Source: Asterias rubens
Taxonomy: Eukaryota; Echinodermata; Asteroidea; Forcipulatida; Asteriidae
Direction: 5' to 3'
DNA length: 64,000 nt
Assembly: GCF_902459465.1 (NCBI RefSeq)
Contig: NC_047065.1
Location: forward strand, 1,608,309 to 1,672,308
The translations under genes were made by a program, and so were the position numbers. Every line of letters starts with the position of its first letter. The first letter of the stretch is position 1. Under the pieces are notes generated by a model. That model saw nothing but the letters and a program-made list of their open reading frames with translations. It was not told the origin of the DNA and did no database searches. Shown here one piece after another: positions 48,221-61,003 of the stretch.

Positions 48221-48544
48221 GATGTTTCTAAACTGAAGTGGAGCTTAGAGACGGGACAGAGAGTCTCGGAAGCTGAGATGGATGAGACTGGGGGTGAACT
48301 CGAGGTGCACGGTCAACTGGAAGAGAATTGTTAAATGGATTGTGAGAATTATTCTTGTTTGATCATTTTAAAAGATAAGATGCGTAATGATCCAGAAACT
48401 GCATGCCTACGCATAAATTACTGAAAATATGCTAATCACTGACGATAACAACTGTATTTACTACGAGGCAGAGCACATTTTCTTTCTGAAGACAGCAATT
48501 AAAAAAATATTTGTGTTGGTTATTTACTCTAATTGCGTCTCTTC

Positions 48545-49130
48545 TGTCAAGGTTGGATTAGCTTAATGGTTACAACTCGGGGGAGTCAGGGCCTGATACT
48601 TCAATGAGGAAACAAAGGCCATTGCCTCCATGTCTCATTGCCTAAATGAGTATCTGTGAAGGCAGAGATTGATATAGCTTGGTGTGCTACATACTTGCAT
48701 GGCAGCATGGGCCCAAATTCATAGCGCTACGGTACTACCTAATGGTAAGCAAATTTGCGTGCTAACTATAGAAAAATCATTTGCTGAAGTGTAAGTGCAT
48801 TTCACAGGTTGGCAAAAATTTGACAAATAGCTTAAGTGTTCTCTGGTGATCTGCATTGTTATGTCACTCATTTATTTTCATACAGTAAGCACCGGAAGGT
48901 TAGCATGGGTTTCGTGTGCTTGATGAGGTTAGCAGCGCAATAAAATTAAAGCTTCCATTTTAAATGGTCGCGCAGTAAGCACGTAAAATGAGCTATGAAA
49001 TTTGCCCCGGGGCTGTACTCACCAGGGAACTGAAATGGTTTAATTAAGAAATGAAATGAATGGCTCAGTCACCAGGGGAACTGTTCAAACGCAATGAAAA
49101 GAAGCTATTACTTATTTATCAAATTTGTAA
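48545..49130 (+). repeat. SINE interrupted by a MITE (nested insertion)
   Basis: 48545-48708 matches the SINE body (ctgtgaaggcagagattgat). 49010-49130 continues it (gctgtactcaccagggaact ... cagtcaccaggggaactg). Between them, 48709-49009 is a GGGCCC-type MITE (gggcccaaattcatagcgct ... agctatgaaatttgccccgg). Confidence 0.75.
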
Positions 49131-49139
49131 TGATGACAT

Positions 49140-52100
49140 TGTACTTATATTGCTGTAATCGGTAAACATTTCTCTAATCATGCTTTATTAATGGAATGTG
49201 TGTCAGCTGGTATGGTAATTTGTCCATGAAGGTACATTTACGTAGCTAGATCGTCAAGGCCAGAATTGAAAGCACATAGATTATCATCACAATGCACTAT
49301 AAAGTTATTTACTAGCCTTGTAAGTTGTAGTAAGCAAGAAAATGTAATGTGCATGAGGCCCAATTTCCTAAAGCTGTTAAGCAGAAAATACAGATTTTCT
49401 TTGCTAAGCACAAAATGATTTGGAGCACCACTTACAACAATGTAAACTTCATGGAATTTTGGCTGATAACCAGTTTCTGTTAGAAAGCAACGTGTTCTTA
49501 TGCTTAGCAAGTTGTTATGCTTACAGGTGTTTTTTTTCATGAAGTTGTGCCCTGCTAGCCAAACATCATTGCTTAGTATTGAAGTGTATGTATGCAATTA
49601 GGGCAGAATTGTGTACATGTAAGCACTGAATCCTTGCTTACATTGTGAAGTGTCACTGAGGAATGGGCGGGGCATACTCAAACAAGATGGAATTTATTGA
49701 GCTCTCCATTGTAAAGGTCATTGGGTCATTATTATGTGTGCAGTGTTGATTCTCAAACCACCCCCTACCTGCAGGATCCTCAATACTCTGATCATAGAAA
49801 TGACTCTGATGGTAAGCCATTGGTAAACAAGTACAGACTTGAATATCACACCCAGCAGTGTTGTAATAGCATGGAGGAAGAGTAGTAAACAACAATGGAG
49901 CTGCCAGAATGGAAACAGAATGGAATCCCAGACTGCAGATCCCAGTCAATAACCCTGACAAGTCTGATCAGCTGACTGTAATCCCAGATAACTCTTAAGC
50001 CAATGGAGTGACAATTGTATTTGTTTTAAAAATGACCGCTGTGGTATGGGATATGATCTGTCAAAATACACACTGTCTAGCAGATAGCAGTAGCGGTTTC
50101 CAGACTCATGATTATTCATGATGTAAAATAGCCTTGTTGAGTAAACATGACATGATAGATAGTAGATAGCAGTAGCAGTTTACAGACTCATGTTTATTCA
50201 TGATGTATTATAATAGCCTTGTTGAATTAACATGATATGACATGATTCTGTCAAAGTAAATACTAAACTTATCAAACTACCAACTACTGAACATACACAA
50301 TAATGACAACCAAACTAGGGTTGTTTACTCAAGGACCCCAGAGACCTTGATTTGTTGCTAGGCCATGTCCCTTGACAACTCAACTTGTAGCTTTGTACAC
50401 TGACTGTTTTCCTTCGTGTTTAACTGAAGGACTAAATAGTTATTGTGAAAAGTTTCAAGTACTGTACTTGGAGGCCTAAAAGACTGGCATTGTTGGCATT
50501 ATGCCATTCACCTACTTGTATCTATAGTGAACTTTGTAACTTCTACAAAGGCTACAAAGGGGAAATGGCCAACAATGTTTTAAGTTTTTCTATTATTATG
50601 ACCCTTGCATCATTATTGTAAAAGTAACACATAGGCCTACTTAATGGCCTGACGTTTTGACCCTAGCAGAGTCTTTCTCAAAGGCAAAGTGGACCAATCA
50701 GCAGCAAATTTGTATCCTGGGTATCAGATATGTAACACAGCCTGAATGTAAATAATATCGATGACAGGCAACAGATAGTATTCAATTACTAGCTTACGCA
50801 ATCATAATGAAGAAATGAAACAGTAATATTTTAGAAAATATTTGTATGTTGACATTTGTTTAGGGAAGAAAGAGATGTAGCACATATGTTGCTAAATACT
50901 TTCTACACTATTTTGACTTAAGAGTAACAACATGTCAGACTAGCATTGGAAGTTTATCAAATGTAGTATTCAACCTGGTGAGAGAATGAAGTCTTATTTG
51001 CCAACATTACCATTATGCCTTATCTTTGTTCAAATAGAGTAAGAACCCCAACGCCAGATTTCACAAAACTTTACGCAACTGCACAAGTCAACTCGCGCAA
51101 GATTTCTTGTGGAGTGGTGCGAAACTTAAGTAATAGTGTTACGTAAGAAAGTGGTTGCCAGTACCTAACAGTTCTTGAAATCAGTGCAGGGATAGCAATA
51201 AGCAAGTGTTAGAAAATGCTGTAACTTGATTCATAGACAGTATTAAGCCTTCCCAGAAGTGCCATCTTCTCTAAATTTACCCCCCACTGTACCTTATCTT
51301 GATGCATAGAGAGTAAACCAATTGCAAGTAGGATCATTAACCAGTGTTAGACCTTACACTAATTTTTGAAACTATAATTGAAGATTGTTCATTTCAGACA
51401 TGGGTACACAATCCCTAGACCCAATTTTAAGAGCTACCTACAATCCATTTTATATAAACAAAAATTGACCTATATTTCAGCTACTCATAGTGAAAATATC
51501 TGACAGCTTTTCAGATGTTATCAGTTTTATTTAAGCATAAGCCATGCAGGCAGGAAGGAGTCTTACACAGTTGAAGGGTGTTTGAGCGTTAATTTTTTTA
51601 AATATCATTGCAGTGCAACGTATGTAAATTAACAAAAGGTCGCGTGATGTCAAATGACAAGCTATGGCTCACAGGAACAGATACTTAACCTCAATGTCGG
51701 GGCGTGTGTACCTCAATGTCGGGGTGTGTACACACGATCATAATGAAATCAGGGGAATAATTAGCAAAACATTAAATGCTGCAGTAAATTTATGAAGCAA
51801 TGCACAAACACACCCATACAGACTCATTATTGAAAATCAGAACAGTTTAAAACCTAAATAACCCAGAACAAATTTGATTTTTCAAATTGTTTGATTCATT
51901 TTATATAAAAAAAGGAGATGCAATTAAGAACAATACTTTTACAGCTGAAAGAAAAATACTTTAAGAAATGGATGACATCGTCAATGTTTAATTTTTGTAC
52001 AAGAATTTTTTATAAATTGTTTTGTTTGAGACAGTTATTGTTAAGTTTCTGATACAAACTGTATAGTACATTCACCGTTGTCATGCAAATGACATGCACA

Positions 52101-52800
52101 TCACAATCACATGCACACATCGTGTAATGTAGTTTCCCGACTCAAAGGTATGTTTGATTGAATGTAGGGTCAACAACTCAATATTTGTTTGTTTGTCAAC
52201 AAATTGCTGATTTATTTGGGTTGCTGATTTGTATGTAGGTAAAATTATCAAGAAAGTAAGTGGGTGAAAGTACAAGGTACGGATGCTTGGTAAAATATCA
52301 TACATTGTACTATAATTTATGGGTCACGACTGATTATTTAGTGACATACAATTTTAATAAATTTGCATTTGTAACATTTTGTTCATTCAAACTTTTAAGA
52401 TTCGTATCGATGTGAAAATATTTTTGAGTAATTATATTTATTTCAACAAATCAAAAAGCCATGTATGTAGACAATTTTACAATTGTCTACACAGTTAGTT
52501 ATAGTAATTTTACAATGTCAATATACTATTCCACTAATAATAAAGTGATAATTCCAGCCAAATCTTTTGCAATTACATCTCAAAAATATTAAGTATCAAT
52601 ACCTACAAAAAATCAAGTGATCTTGATTGTTTATTTTATTATTTTGTTTCATATTTTTTTATCTAATTATAATAATAATATTCATAATATTATATATATT
52701 AATAATAATATCAGAATTTATTATCTTGAGAAAAATCCAAGAATATAAGTCCCTTTTAATGCATGTTAATTCAAGAGATAGGGTCGACAAGAATTGTATA
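49140..52800. other. Upstream region/intron of TP53INP, no coding exon supported
   Basis: 49356-49553 is a GGGCCC MITE relic (ggcccaatttcctaaagctgttaagcag). 50075-50260 contains an imperfect direct duplication of about 85 bases (gatagcagtagcggtttcca gactcatg). 51695-51735 repeats acctcaatgtcgggg twice. The rest is AT-rich. The non-coding first exon of TP53INP probably lies in or beyond this region but was not located. Confidence 0.45.
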
Positions 52801-54088
52801 ATTTTAAAGCAATTGACAACTATGCACTGCGACGGCCGGCACACACAAACACAGCAAGAGCAGTTGCCTGGCAAACTGCCGGTTCGGTCCCCGCCCATCT
52901 TCGGAGCTCTCGGCAAAATGAAAATGTCAACCGAGTCCGGAAAAAAGGATCATTACAAAATACGCCACAATCAAAACATCCTGTTAATTTCTTACCTTTA
53001 ATCTATGACTCAGTCTTTCTCCGATGGTTTAATATTATTAATTGAGTAATGCAGTAAGTAGAGACACTTCGGTGAGTATAAAAATTCGTTAAAAATGGCG
53101 CAATGTTGTGCAAGGATTCCTTGTTCGGTTTATTTCGATTGGTTTGTTGACAACAAGCGACCAGCTGATTTGTGTGTGACGTTTTCAAGGCTGTTTCCAT
53201 ATTTGGCTCATTTGTAAACAAATTGGGCGATACCAAGATTTGTTTAGGTAAGCTTAATTGTGTTGACAGTTTGATGCAAGAAACTCCATATCCATTATTT
53301 ACTATCGACAAAATAGCGCCATCTCAGTGATTTACACTGTGCCCAGTTGTAGTATTTTAAATATAAATCAACAGTTTTTGCGTGTTTCTGTTTTGTATTC
53401 GGCAATATGAAAATAAACATTAAAATGCAACACCCCTAAATAAAAGTAGAGAATGGTACAGCCATAACAACTAGCACGTGATGTAGTGCGTGATCACGCA
53501 TTCAATGGGCGCAAGGCTGTTGACAGTCTACTACCTGTCATTTGGGGGCAAAGTTCCATTGTGAGCTTCAATTCCCACCTCAAATTTGTCTTTACAAAAG
53601 CAAACTTTCAGGTTTTTATTCGTCGTGGAAGGTTTTCAAACTATTTAATGTTACAGGACGAAATATTTGCAGAGAATGATGCATGCATTTTGTAAAAATA
53701 GCCGCAACCGATTTCAGTGACTAGGCAAACGAGCGTATTTTTAGACTAATGAATATTCACGTTTTCATTACTGACATCCTGATTGGTTACAGGAATGAAT
53801 ATGTAATATGCCTCGTTGGCATTATTTTTTTTTGAGTGCGTGTGAGCCGCGTGACCTCAATAATCTCTCTGATGGAATCGTTGTCACAAACAACCGGGGG
53901 CGCCCTCTCGAAAACTGTGACCCGGAAGCAAAAGGCAAAGACATTTCGCCATGCCTAGATTTCCACGTCAACGATTTTGTGTCATGCCCGCTAGGAGTGC
54001 AAAACGTCCGTAGAAAAGTTATTTCGAGGGGGTTTTCGTGACTGAAGTAACCGCCGTTATTGTTTTTGAAGTTTGGGGACAAAATCAG
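52800..54088. promoter_or_regulatory. Likely promoter region between TP53INP and the C19orf12-like gene
   Basis: This stretch is less AT-rich and has more CpG (gcgacggccggcac, ggttcggtccccgccc, gggggcgccctctcg). A donor cag|gtaaat at 54086-54091 is a candidate end of a 5' UTR exon for the plus-strand gene. Transcription starts cannot be fixed from sequence. Confidence 0.35.
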
Positions 54089-54477
54089 GTAAATTTTGTA
54101 TGATGTCACTTTATTTTTGTCATGTTTACGACTACGTTGTAAAATTTATAATAAATATTTATTTTTGAGGATTGTATTTGTAATTGTATCAATCATGTTT
54201 CACTGTTCTGTTTGTACAATTTTAACATCTGAATTGCTATGCAAATGCTGCAGGGTACGGCTAATACGAGATGACGAAATGCATTTATTTGCTGTTAATA
54301 CTTTGTGAATACTTTAGTAAATGATGAATCATTCATACAGCAAAGACAGAGCTTTTTGTAATTTAAACGACTAAATAATTTAATACATGATAGTTTTGTT
54401 TACAATGTTAACTTATTTTTAAAGTTGTTTATAATATTATAATTGTCAACTTTCTTTCTCTATCAATGATCATGGGA

Positions 54478-55185
54478 CCTAGATCCAGAAACTGGGGCGC
54501 TGTACTCCATCTTTCGAAATTTTGACTTTATCGGAGTACGCCCGATAGTGTCAAAATTTCAAAAAAAGGAGTACAGCCCCCCAGTTACTGGACTTGGTCT
54601 AGCTTTATTATGTATACGTCAAGAAAAATATAAAGTAGATTTCTGCACTGCACCGAGGAAAAAGAAAAAGACGTTAAAATCAATCACCATCATCAGTACT
54701 ATGGTACTGAAGGATTGGAAATACAACAAATATTTAATTTTCATAAAAAATGGTGGACCACAAAACTTTCACACACACCACACCAAATTGTGTCAAGCGA
54801 CATTCAAATGTTTTGACTGGGGTGAATTTCACAAAGAGTTAGGACTAGTCCTAACTTAGAACTAGTCCTAAGAGATATCAAAAATGTACAGCTATACCTA
54901 AGTTAGGACTAGTAACTCAAGATAAGACTAGTCCTAACTCTTTGTGAAATCCACCAAAGATCTCCTAGGACGAGTCCTAAGTTAGGACTAGTCCTAACTC
55001 TTTATGAAATCGACCCAAGGACTATAAAGCTTAGTTCATACTTCATGCAAAGTGAATTTTGATGTCACAGCTCTGTTTTTCGCGGAGTTGAGCACAGTTC
55101 AACTGATTGCAAATGATTCGATGTCAATTTGTGTCATCAAAATCCGTATTGTATTAACAAAAAGTATGAACCGGGCTTTAAGGTT
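54478..55185. repeat. Three fold-back MITEs upstream of the C19orf12-like exon
   Basis: 54478-54600 has arms ccagaaactggggcgctgtactcc / ggagtacagccccccagttactgg. 54818-55018 is a 'ttaggactagtcctaa' element (ttcacaaagagttaggacta). 55027-55184 is a 'gttcatacttc' element ending gtatgaaccgggcttta. Confidence 0.75.
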
Positions 55186-55311
55186 GTTGTAATAACCTTT
55201 CTGTATAATTCTGTATCCATCAATTCCTTTTAAGATATTTTTCTGACATCCCCAGTGCTAAGTGGCTTCTTATCCATATTGCTACCCGACGTCTTGAGAG
55301 AAGACTACATA

Positions 55312-57667
55312 ATGCCTGTATCACCAGAGGAGCTTGTCAGACTCCTGGCACTTTTGGCCCAGGAGGAGAACCTAAAAGTGACTGTAAAGGAGACTATGAA
55401 AGGCGGAGCCATGGCTGGTGCTGGAGCTGTGATTGGTGGATTCTGTGGGGGCCCAGTTGGAATTGCAGTTGGTGAGTAAAAACTACTTGTAAAGCCTAGT
55501 TCATACTTTCTGCAAATGCAATTTTGCAATACGATTTTTGACGACACAAATTCGCAACGAATAATTTGCATCAGTTGACTTAAAGCTTGCTCAACATTAC
55601 ATTGTTTGTGTCTTAAGTGTTGCTGTTGTTTTGTTTTCTCATATGATTTTGTATTTGTGTTGCTTTGCCATGCTTGCCCATGCTTGTTTTTGTTGTATTA
55701 TTTTATGAGAATTTGACACTTTTGTTGTAATTTTGTTAAGCATGATTGTTGTTGCACACAATGAGGCAGTATCAGGAAGATCGCTCCTACATGTAAATAT
55801 ACCTATGTTGTCTAATTATGTATCATGTAGACCTGGAACTCACTGGAACTCACTGCTTCTGGCATTGTGTGGCCTAATCAGCCCAGTCTTAAAAATCAAA
55901 CTTAATGAATTGCTTATTAACATGCCCCTGCTCCAAATTGTTAAACTCTAGCTTAAGCTCGCTTAAATACCACTGTAGCTTCTTGTTCAGTTTAGTAGGG
56001 GAAATAAATAATATTGAAATCAGAACAGGAAATTGCCTCTGTGGCTGCCATCTTCAAATGACTTTTCTTTTGGCTGTCTCTATCGTTGAAACTCCTTAGT
56101 GTTAAAGATCAGTTCTTGAATGCATTGCTGGCATGTAGTTGCCATGGCAATGGTATTGGTATATGGTTTCCATGGCAACAGCTGCAACAACCCGTTCTGC
56201 ATTTTATCCTGGATGGTGCTGGAGTCATCAGGCTAAGAGAACCATTTACACTTCAAATCAACTCTTGGGAATGCACTTTTGTTTCACTGTGTCTTGCTAT
56301 TGATCTTCATGTCGTGGTGTCTGTGACAATGGAGTCTGTAAACTTGTATTAACCTTTTTGAGATATGGTGGACATTATAGGAGTGCACTGTTTGGTTTAC
56401 CAAAACCTAATATTTATCAAAGTATTGTGTCCACAATACTTTTGGGGGGTTGCATAAGCAATCTCTTGTACATGTTCATGCAATTATGGTCTTCAATGGT
56501 CTATTGACCAAAAACAAGGAGAAACACCCAAGGGCCAGTCAAATTCTCTTCAAGTGGTCAAGTTGGCGTTTAAAAAGTAGCTCCAGGCATGATATTATTC
56601 CTACTCTAGTCTGAACCAAACTGTGATTAATAAGCCTGAAATGTGTCACACACGTAGGTCGCCCTTTCACTAGACGAGTTGCTCCTACTTTTTTCGAAAG
56701 ACCAAGTGCCATGCCTGTAATAAACCTAATGGGCCTGGACTAATGTGGACACCTGTGGTTACTGGTCTAACTCCAACAGGCCAGTCTACTAAAAAAGGGC
56801 AACCTTTCACTTCATATATATGAATTGATGACCTTCATTTACTGTATTTCAAATGGCTTATTATTTTGTTGTCTGTGTGCACCGCATATCACTGTAGGCT
56901 TCATTGGTTCTTTTGAGAGACAATGACTGCATGGTTAGTGTATTCCTATTTTGTTTAATTTTTTTAACTTTTTTTATTTATTTTTTTATTTTTTATTTAA
57001 GCTGTCCATTGGCCATACTGTAGCAATTTGATTTAAATTTTGTAACTTTTTGCATTGTTAGTTTGGATTGTTACCTACTGTAACTTGTTATATCAGAATA
57101 AAATGTTTGATACATAATTGGGAAACTACCAGTGAACGGAAACCTGACTATCTTTAGACGACCTCTAACAGGCATGCAACTCTCCCGCGTTTCATGTAAA
57201 ATAAGCCTAGTACATGCAAAAAATGCACCTAAGAGCATAATAAACCTTAACATTTTCTAGGGTACCATTGTGGGTATCATGTCCCGTGGTGTTTCGGCTG
57301 CCTCGCTCCGCACCTGCGTTGTGCCTTTGAAAATTTTCCTCTTTTTTTTCAACGGGCAGTTGCATGCCTGCTCTAAAGATTTTAACGTAAAGTTTGATCT
57401 TTCTCAGGTGGTACTCTGGGCAGTATAGCTGGTGCCATCATGACTAGTGGGAAATTTAAATCCGTGCCAGAAATACTTTGTGAAATGGATCCCGTGACTA
57501 GAAATCAACTCTTCGAGCACTTCCAAAATGTCATCACAGGGTTTGGAACCCATGATGTTGTGACGCTTACTCGCTTGGTGATGGGGGACCCGATTGCTCG
57601 GATACAGGCTTTGAATGGATTGAAAAACTTCTTTTTGACCACTTTGAAGATGGATGTGACGAGTTGA
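55312..57667 (+). CDS. C19orf12-like glycine-zipper membrane protein, proximal terminal exon form
   Basis: Exons 55312-55471 and 57408-57667 join in phase to 139 residues. The first exon gives MPVSPEELVRLLALLAQEEN and then a glycine-zipper hydrophobic segment (GGAMAGAGAVIGGFCGG, PVGIAVGG) that probably enters a membrane as a hairpin. The second gives IMTSGKFKSVPEIL, LTRLVMGDP and a hydrophobic C-terminal end. Human C19orf12, an ER/mitochondrial membrane protein linked to neurodegeneration with iron accumulation, has the same layout and length (MTSGQFKPVPQIL, LVMG). The exon is open upstream of the ATG to its acceptor at 55255, so an extra N-terminal exon is possible. The donor GTGAGT at 55472 also matches in phase to a second terminal exon at 60085. 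Confidence 0.9.
55491..55585 (+). repeat. Half 'gttcatacttcc' MITE just past the splice donor
   Basis: cctagttcatactttctgcaaatgcaattttg followed by cacaaattcgcaacgaataatttgcatcagttgac is half of the family element at 44059-44231. Confidence 0.6.
55600..57400. other. Intron of the C19orf12-like gene
   Basis: No repeat family or extra exon was recognised with confidence. Open frames at 55733-55951 and 56086-56352 lack splice or homology support. Confidence 0.4.
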
Positions 57668-58004
57668 GACACTAGGACTTGCCGTTTTTGCCTTAATAGT
57701 CCTCTGGCCAAACTCCGATTGGAAAACATTGGGACAAGAACAAATTCCTCTAGATGTTTCCCGACCGACTCAGGGAATGATTTCATCAAGCAATTTTGCA
57801 TAGCAGGAAATTTAGACTGAACTTATTGCTGATATTGAGTAGCAAATTCTGATTTTTGAGTAGCAACCGGTACATTTTGTGTAGCATTTTGCTATATACA
57901 AGGGAAATTGTTCATCGAGGCTCTCTAGTAGCTCTCAAAGTGTGTGTTCATAGCTTTCCGAAGTCATGTAGACCAATACCTGCATAACTTGTTCATTGCT
58001 TTGT

Positions 58005-58010
58005 ATTAAA
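58005..58010 (+). terminator. Candidate poly(A) signal after the proximal terminal exon
   Basis: ATTAAA, a common variant signal, 338 bases past the TGA at 57667. Its use would end the proximal mRNA form before the distal exon. Confidence 0.3.
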
Positions 58011-58244
58011 TTTTAGAATGAATGACAATGTTGAATTGAAAAGCCAGTGAAAGAGCCTGCGGACTGGTGAATGAAGGAGCTGGTAGAGATCCAGCTGGCA
58101 AGTCAATGAAACGCTGAGAACAAACTCAGGAATCTCTACCTCTTTTGTTTGTACAGGGATTCATAGTTTGACGCAGACACTCAACTTAAAAATGCACTCA
58201 CCTTTAGAGGGTTTGGGTATTTTTCTTACAATACAAATTACAAA

Positions 58245-59500
58245 CATTTTACATTTAACTTGCCTGGTTTAAAGATAATGATGGAAGAAGGCTTCCCCGA
58301 AAATATTTCTTGTTGAGGTGGTGTAGTTTTTGAGAAGTGAGTTAACAAAATTAACAAAAATAATTGTACTGTTTATGCCAAGTGTGTGATGACTAACATT
58401 ATTGGTGCTTTAGCAATGAGATGGATCTCTTCTTCCACCGCAGTTATCTGTAAAAAATAATCATGCTTTGTGTTGCAAACATTGTGGAATGCTACTGTCA
58501 GTACCCAGTTTACGCAAACAGAATTTGGCTGTGACAAGACTTATTATTTAAACTTAATACAGTACTATTAATTAAGAAAAATGTTATGCACAAATACTGT
58601 TATGTATTAATTAAGGAAACAGTGTATTCACTGTGGGGTAATGAGCCAGACTGGGTTGGTGGCAAGTGGTTGTTAGCGGACAGAGCCAAAGGCGAGGTCC
58701 ATTTATTTATTTAAAAATAATAATACACAGTTTTTACATAGCGATTTATCTCAAAGGATTGGGAATCTCAAAGTGCTCTAAAGATGAGTGAGTTCGTTCA
58801 GCTTCCCTGGGTCTACCCCGCGGTGCTCACTCGGGTAAGCCCCTGACAAGAGCTAAACGAACGATCACTCACCGCTCTTGTGGTGATGTCATGCACCTGG
58901 GGCCAGCCCCAAGTGACCAACTCCACAAGCAGGGCACTTGGGGCTGACCTGGGTGACCCCCTGGAATGACGTCAAAGCTATTCGAACGTACCGGGTGCAG
59001 ACCGTGGTCGACCCAGGGAAGCTAAACGAACGCACCCTTAGTCTCAGGAGTACTCCAGTCGCATACAAACAAGATGAAATATTAAAGAGACACCTGGTGA
59101 AATTTACTCTGTTTGGTAAACCTAAATTCACTGTCCTTAGCTACCTTCGGTGCTTTTTAACAGCACTGTGAAATTGGCCCAGTTCACAGAAACAATCTAT
59201 ATGACCATAGCCAGAGCCAATAACACTTGATAAGGACAAAGCCTTATATATGTATTGTGATTAAATTGTATTAGGATTTCTTCTGTGCCCAATTTCATAA
59301 AGCCTGTAAGCACAAACAAATGTTCTAAGCACAGACAAATCTTGCTTAGCAGAAATTGGGTAATAGCCAAAGCCAAAATTTCATGGAGTTCACATTGTTG
59401 GAAGTGGTGCCCCACTCAATGTTTGCTTTGCAAAGATTTTTGCAAAAACCAATTCTTTGTGCAAAAAAACCCAAACAGCTCTATGAAATTGGGCCCAGTT
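58245..59500. repeat. Half fold-back, GC-rich MITE and GGGCCC MITE between the alternative exons
   Basis: 58245-58345 is a half copy of the 22139-22449 family. 58787-59038 is the second copy of the GC-rich MITE (gttcgttcagcttccctggg to aagctaaacgaacgcaccc). 59286-59496 is a GGGCCCAATTTCAT-family element. Confidence 0.75.
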
Positions 59501-60084
59501 GACCAAGTGGAGGATTTAGAATGATTTAGGTTGACGTTGACAGGTCGGATATTTACTGTGCTTATCACAGGGTCAGGCACTTCAATCTTTAGAGTCTAAA
59601 CAACTTGGTCTGGAGTAGCATAGGAGAATAGGATGATGGAATGTGCACATCAGTGAGATGTCCTTGTCTTTTTGGCCTTGTCTATGATGTCTTTGTTATG
59701 TCCAATTGTTCCACTGTGTCATGTTTGTCAGACAAGTGTCATCTTTAAACCATCTTACCAGCTTAACAAACATGTTTTAAAAACTCACATTGCCACTTCA
59801 ACTCATTGGTTTTAATACTAATGTGTTTGTTACTGTGTTATCAGGCAGAATTTGTAATTTTGGAACTTGACAAATTGCCAAAACATAATAAGTACTAATT
59901 AAAGCTCTTGAAAGTTATTTGCATTCCTTTATTTTTCACTTAATTCTAGCAAGTAGTTATTGTATATATTGATATATAAAACTGTGCAAGTCGTTTCAAA
60001 TAATAAAAATAATAATTGTTTGGAAGAGAATTTCACTGTCATTTTGGATTTTTTTGTTTGTTTTCGAATCTTACCTTGTCACAG

Positions 60085-60371
60085 GAGGTACGTTAGGTGG
60101 GATGATGGCGCGATGGAAGTACAAAGGAAACAATCGACCCCTCACAGACGTCCTCCCCGAAATGACGAAAGAACAACGAGATCAACTGCATGAACAGTGT
60201 CAACCGGTACTCCGCGATTACATCGACGATGACTTCATCTCGATGAGTCGGTTGATGAATAACGACGGGGAATTCCGAGAGAGATTGGTGCAGAGTCTTA
60301 AGACATTCGTCACCGAGACGATGAAACTTCAATTATGTGTGGAACTGCTCACAAGAGGCAAAGCAGAATGA
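60085..60371 (+). CDS. Alternative distal terminal exon of the C19orf12-like gene
   Basis: After an acceptor ttgtcacag the frame reads GGTLGGMMARWKYKG, then LTDVLPEMTKEQRDQLHEQC, and ends RGKAE with TGA. With the shared first exon (55312-55471) it gives 148 residues. It is clearly homologous to the proximal exon (GGTLGSIAGAI, VPEILCEMDP, RNQLFEH) and starts in the same phase, so it looks like a duplicated terminal exon. It lacks the MTSG and LVMG motifs and is more hydrophilic. No second copy of the glycine-zipper exon was found between 57668 and 60084. It could also be the last exon of a decayed tandem gene copy. Confidence 0.8.
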
Positions 60372-60463
60372 CACTTATTTTTCATTTTTCGTCCTCCTTT
60401 TATTTTAACAAGAGGTTGTTTTTTGTTTTGAAAGTGCTTTGGAAGGATGGCTCTAGTTCCGGG

Positions 60464-60612
60464 GTCAATTTCACAAAGAGTCAGGACAAGTCCTATCTCT
60501 AGGACTGGTCTTAGGAGATATTAAAAATTTACGGCTAGTCCTACATAAGTTCTAGGAGGACTAACTAGGAGGTCCAAACTCGATATAAGACTGGTCTTAA
60601 CTCTCTTTGAAA
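60464..60612. repeat. 'ttaggactagtcctaa' family MITE, diverged
   Basis: It runs from ggtcaatttcacaaagagtcaggacaag to gactggtcttaactctctttgaaaccc and lies in the probable 3' UTR. Confidence 0.65.
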
Positions 60613-60866
60613 CCCGCCCCCGCCCTTGATTTCATAAAACTGTTAAATATTATTCAAATAATGACTGTTGGGGGGGGGTGCAATGGTGAGAATATTTTCA
60701 TGTGTTAAAAGATGGAGTTGTACATCTGTCAACAAATGAAAACATTCTCTCCATTGCAGGAATGCAAAACATTCATTATTTGGTTTAGGATAATGCCCGA
60801 GGTAAGCGCCATTTTTTCTCCCACAAATGGCACGTACACCGAGGGCATGATGCGACTTAACTTCCA

Positions 60867-61003
60867 GCTATGATGACATGCTATACTGTTACAGCGCTCC
60901 ATTATTTTGCACGAATGGTATGATATTGTTAAAAGGTGGCCATCGCGCCATTCGTGCAAAATAATGGAGCGATAGAACAACATAGCATGACATCATAGGT
61001 AGA
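60867..61003. repeat. Fold-back with 24-bp perfect inner arms
   Basis: The inner arms 60895-60918 (cgctccattattttgcacga atgg) and 60948-60971 are exact inverses around a spacer of 29 bases. Outer arms (tatgatgacatgctatactgtt / aacaacatagcatgacatcata) pair imperfectly. Confidence 0.85.

Noticed and set aside
49653-49961. Open frame of 102 codons on the minus strand
   Set aside because: It has no recognised motif, no splice context and lies in a non-coding region upstream of TP53INP.
52627-53001. Hydrophobic open frame of 124 codons
   Set aside because: The apparent membrane segment comes from ATT/TTAT-rich simple sequence.
55733-56352. Extra exons of the C19orf12-like gene
   Set aside because: The open frames here contain no family motif and no junctions in matching phase.
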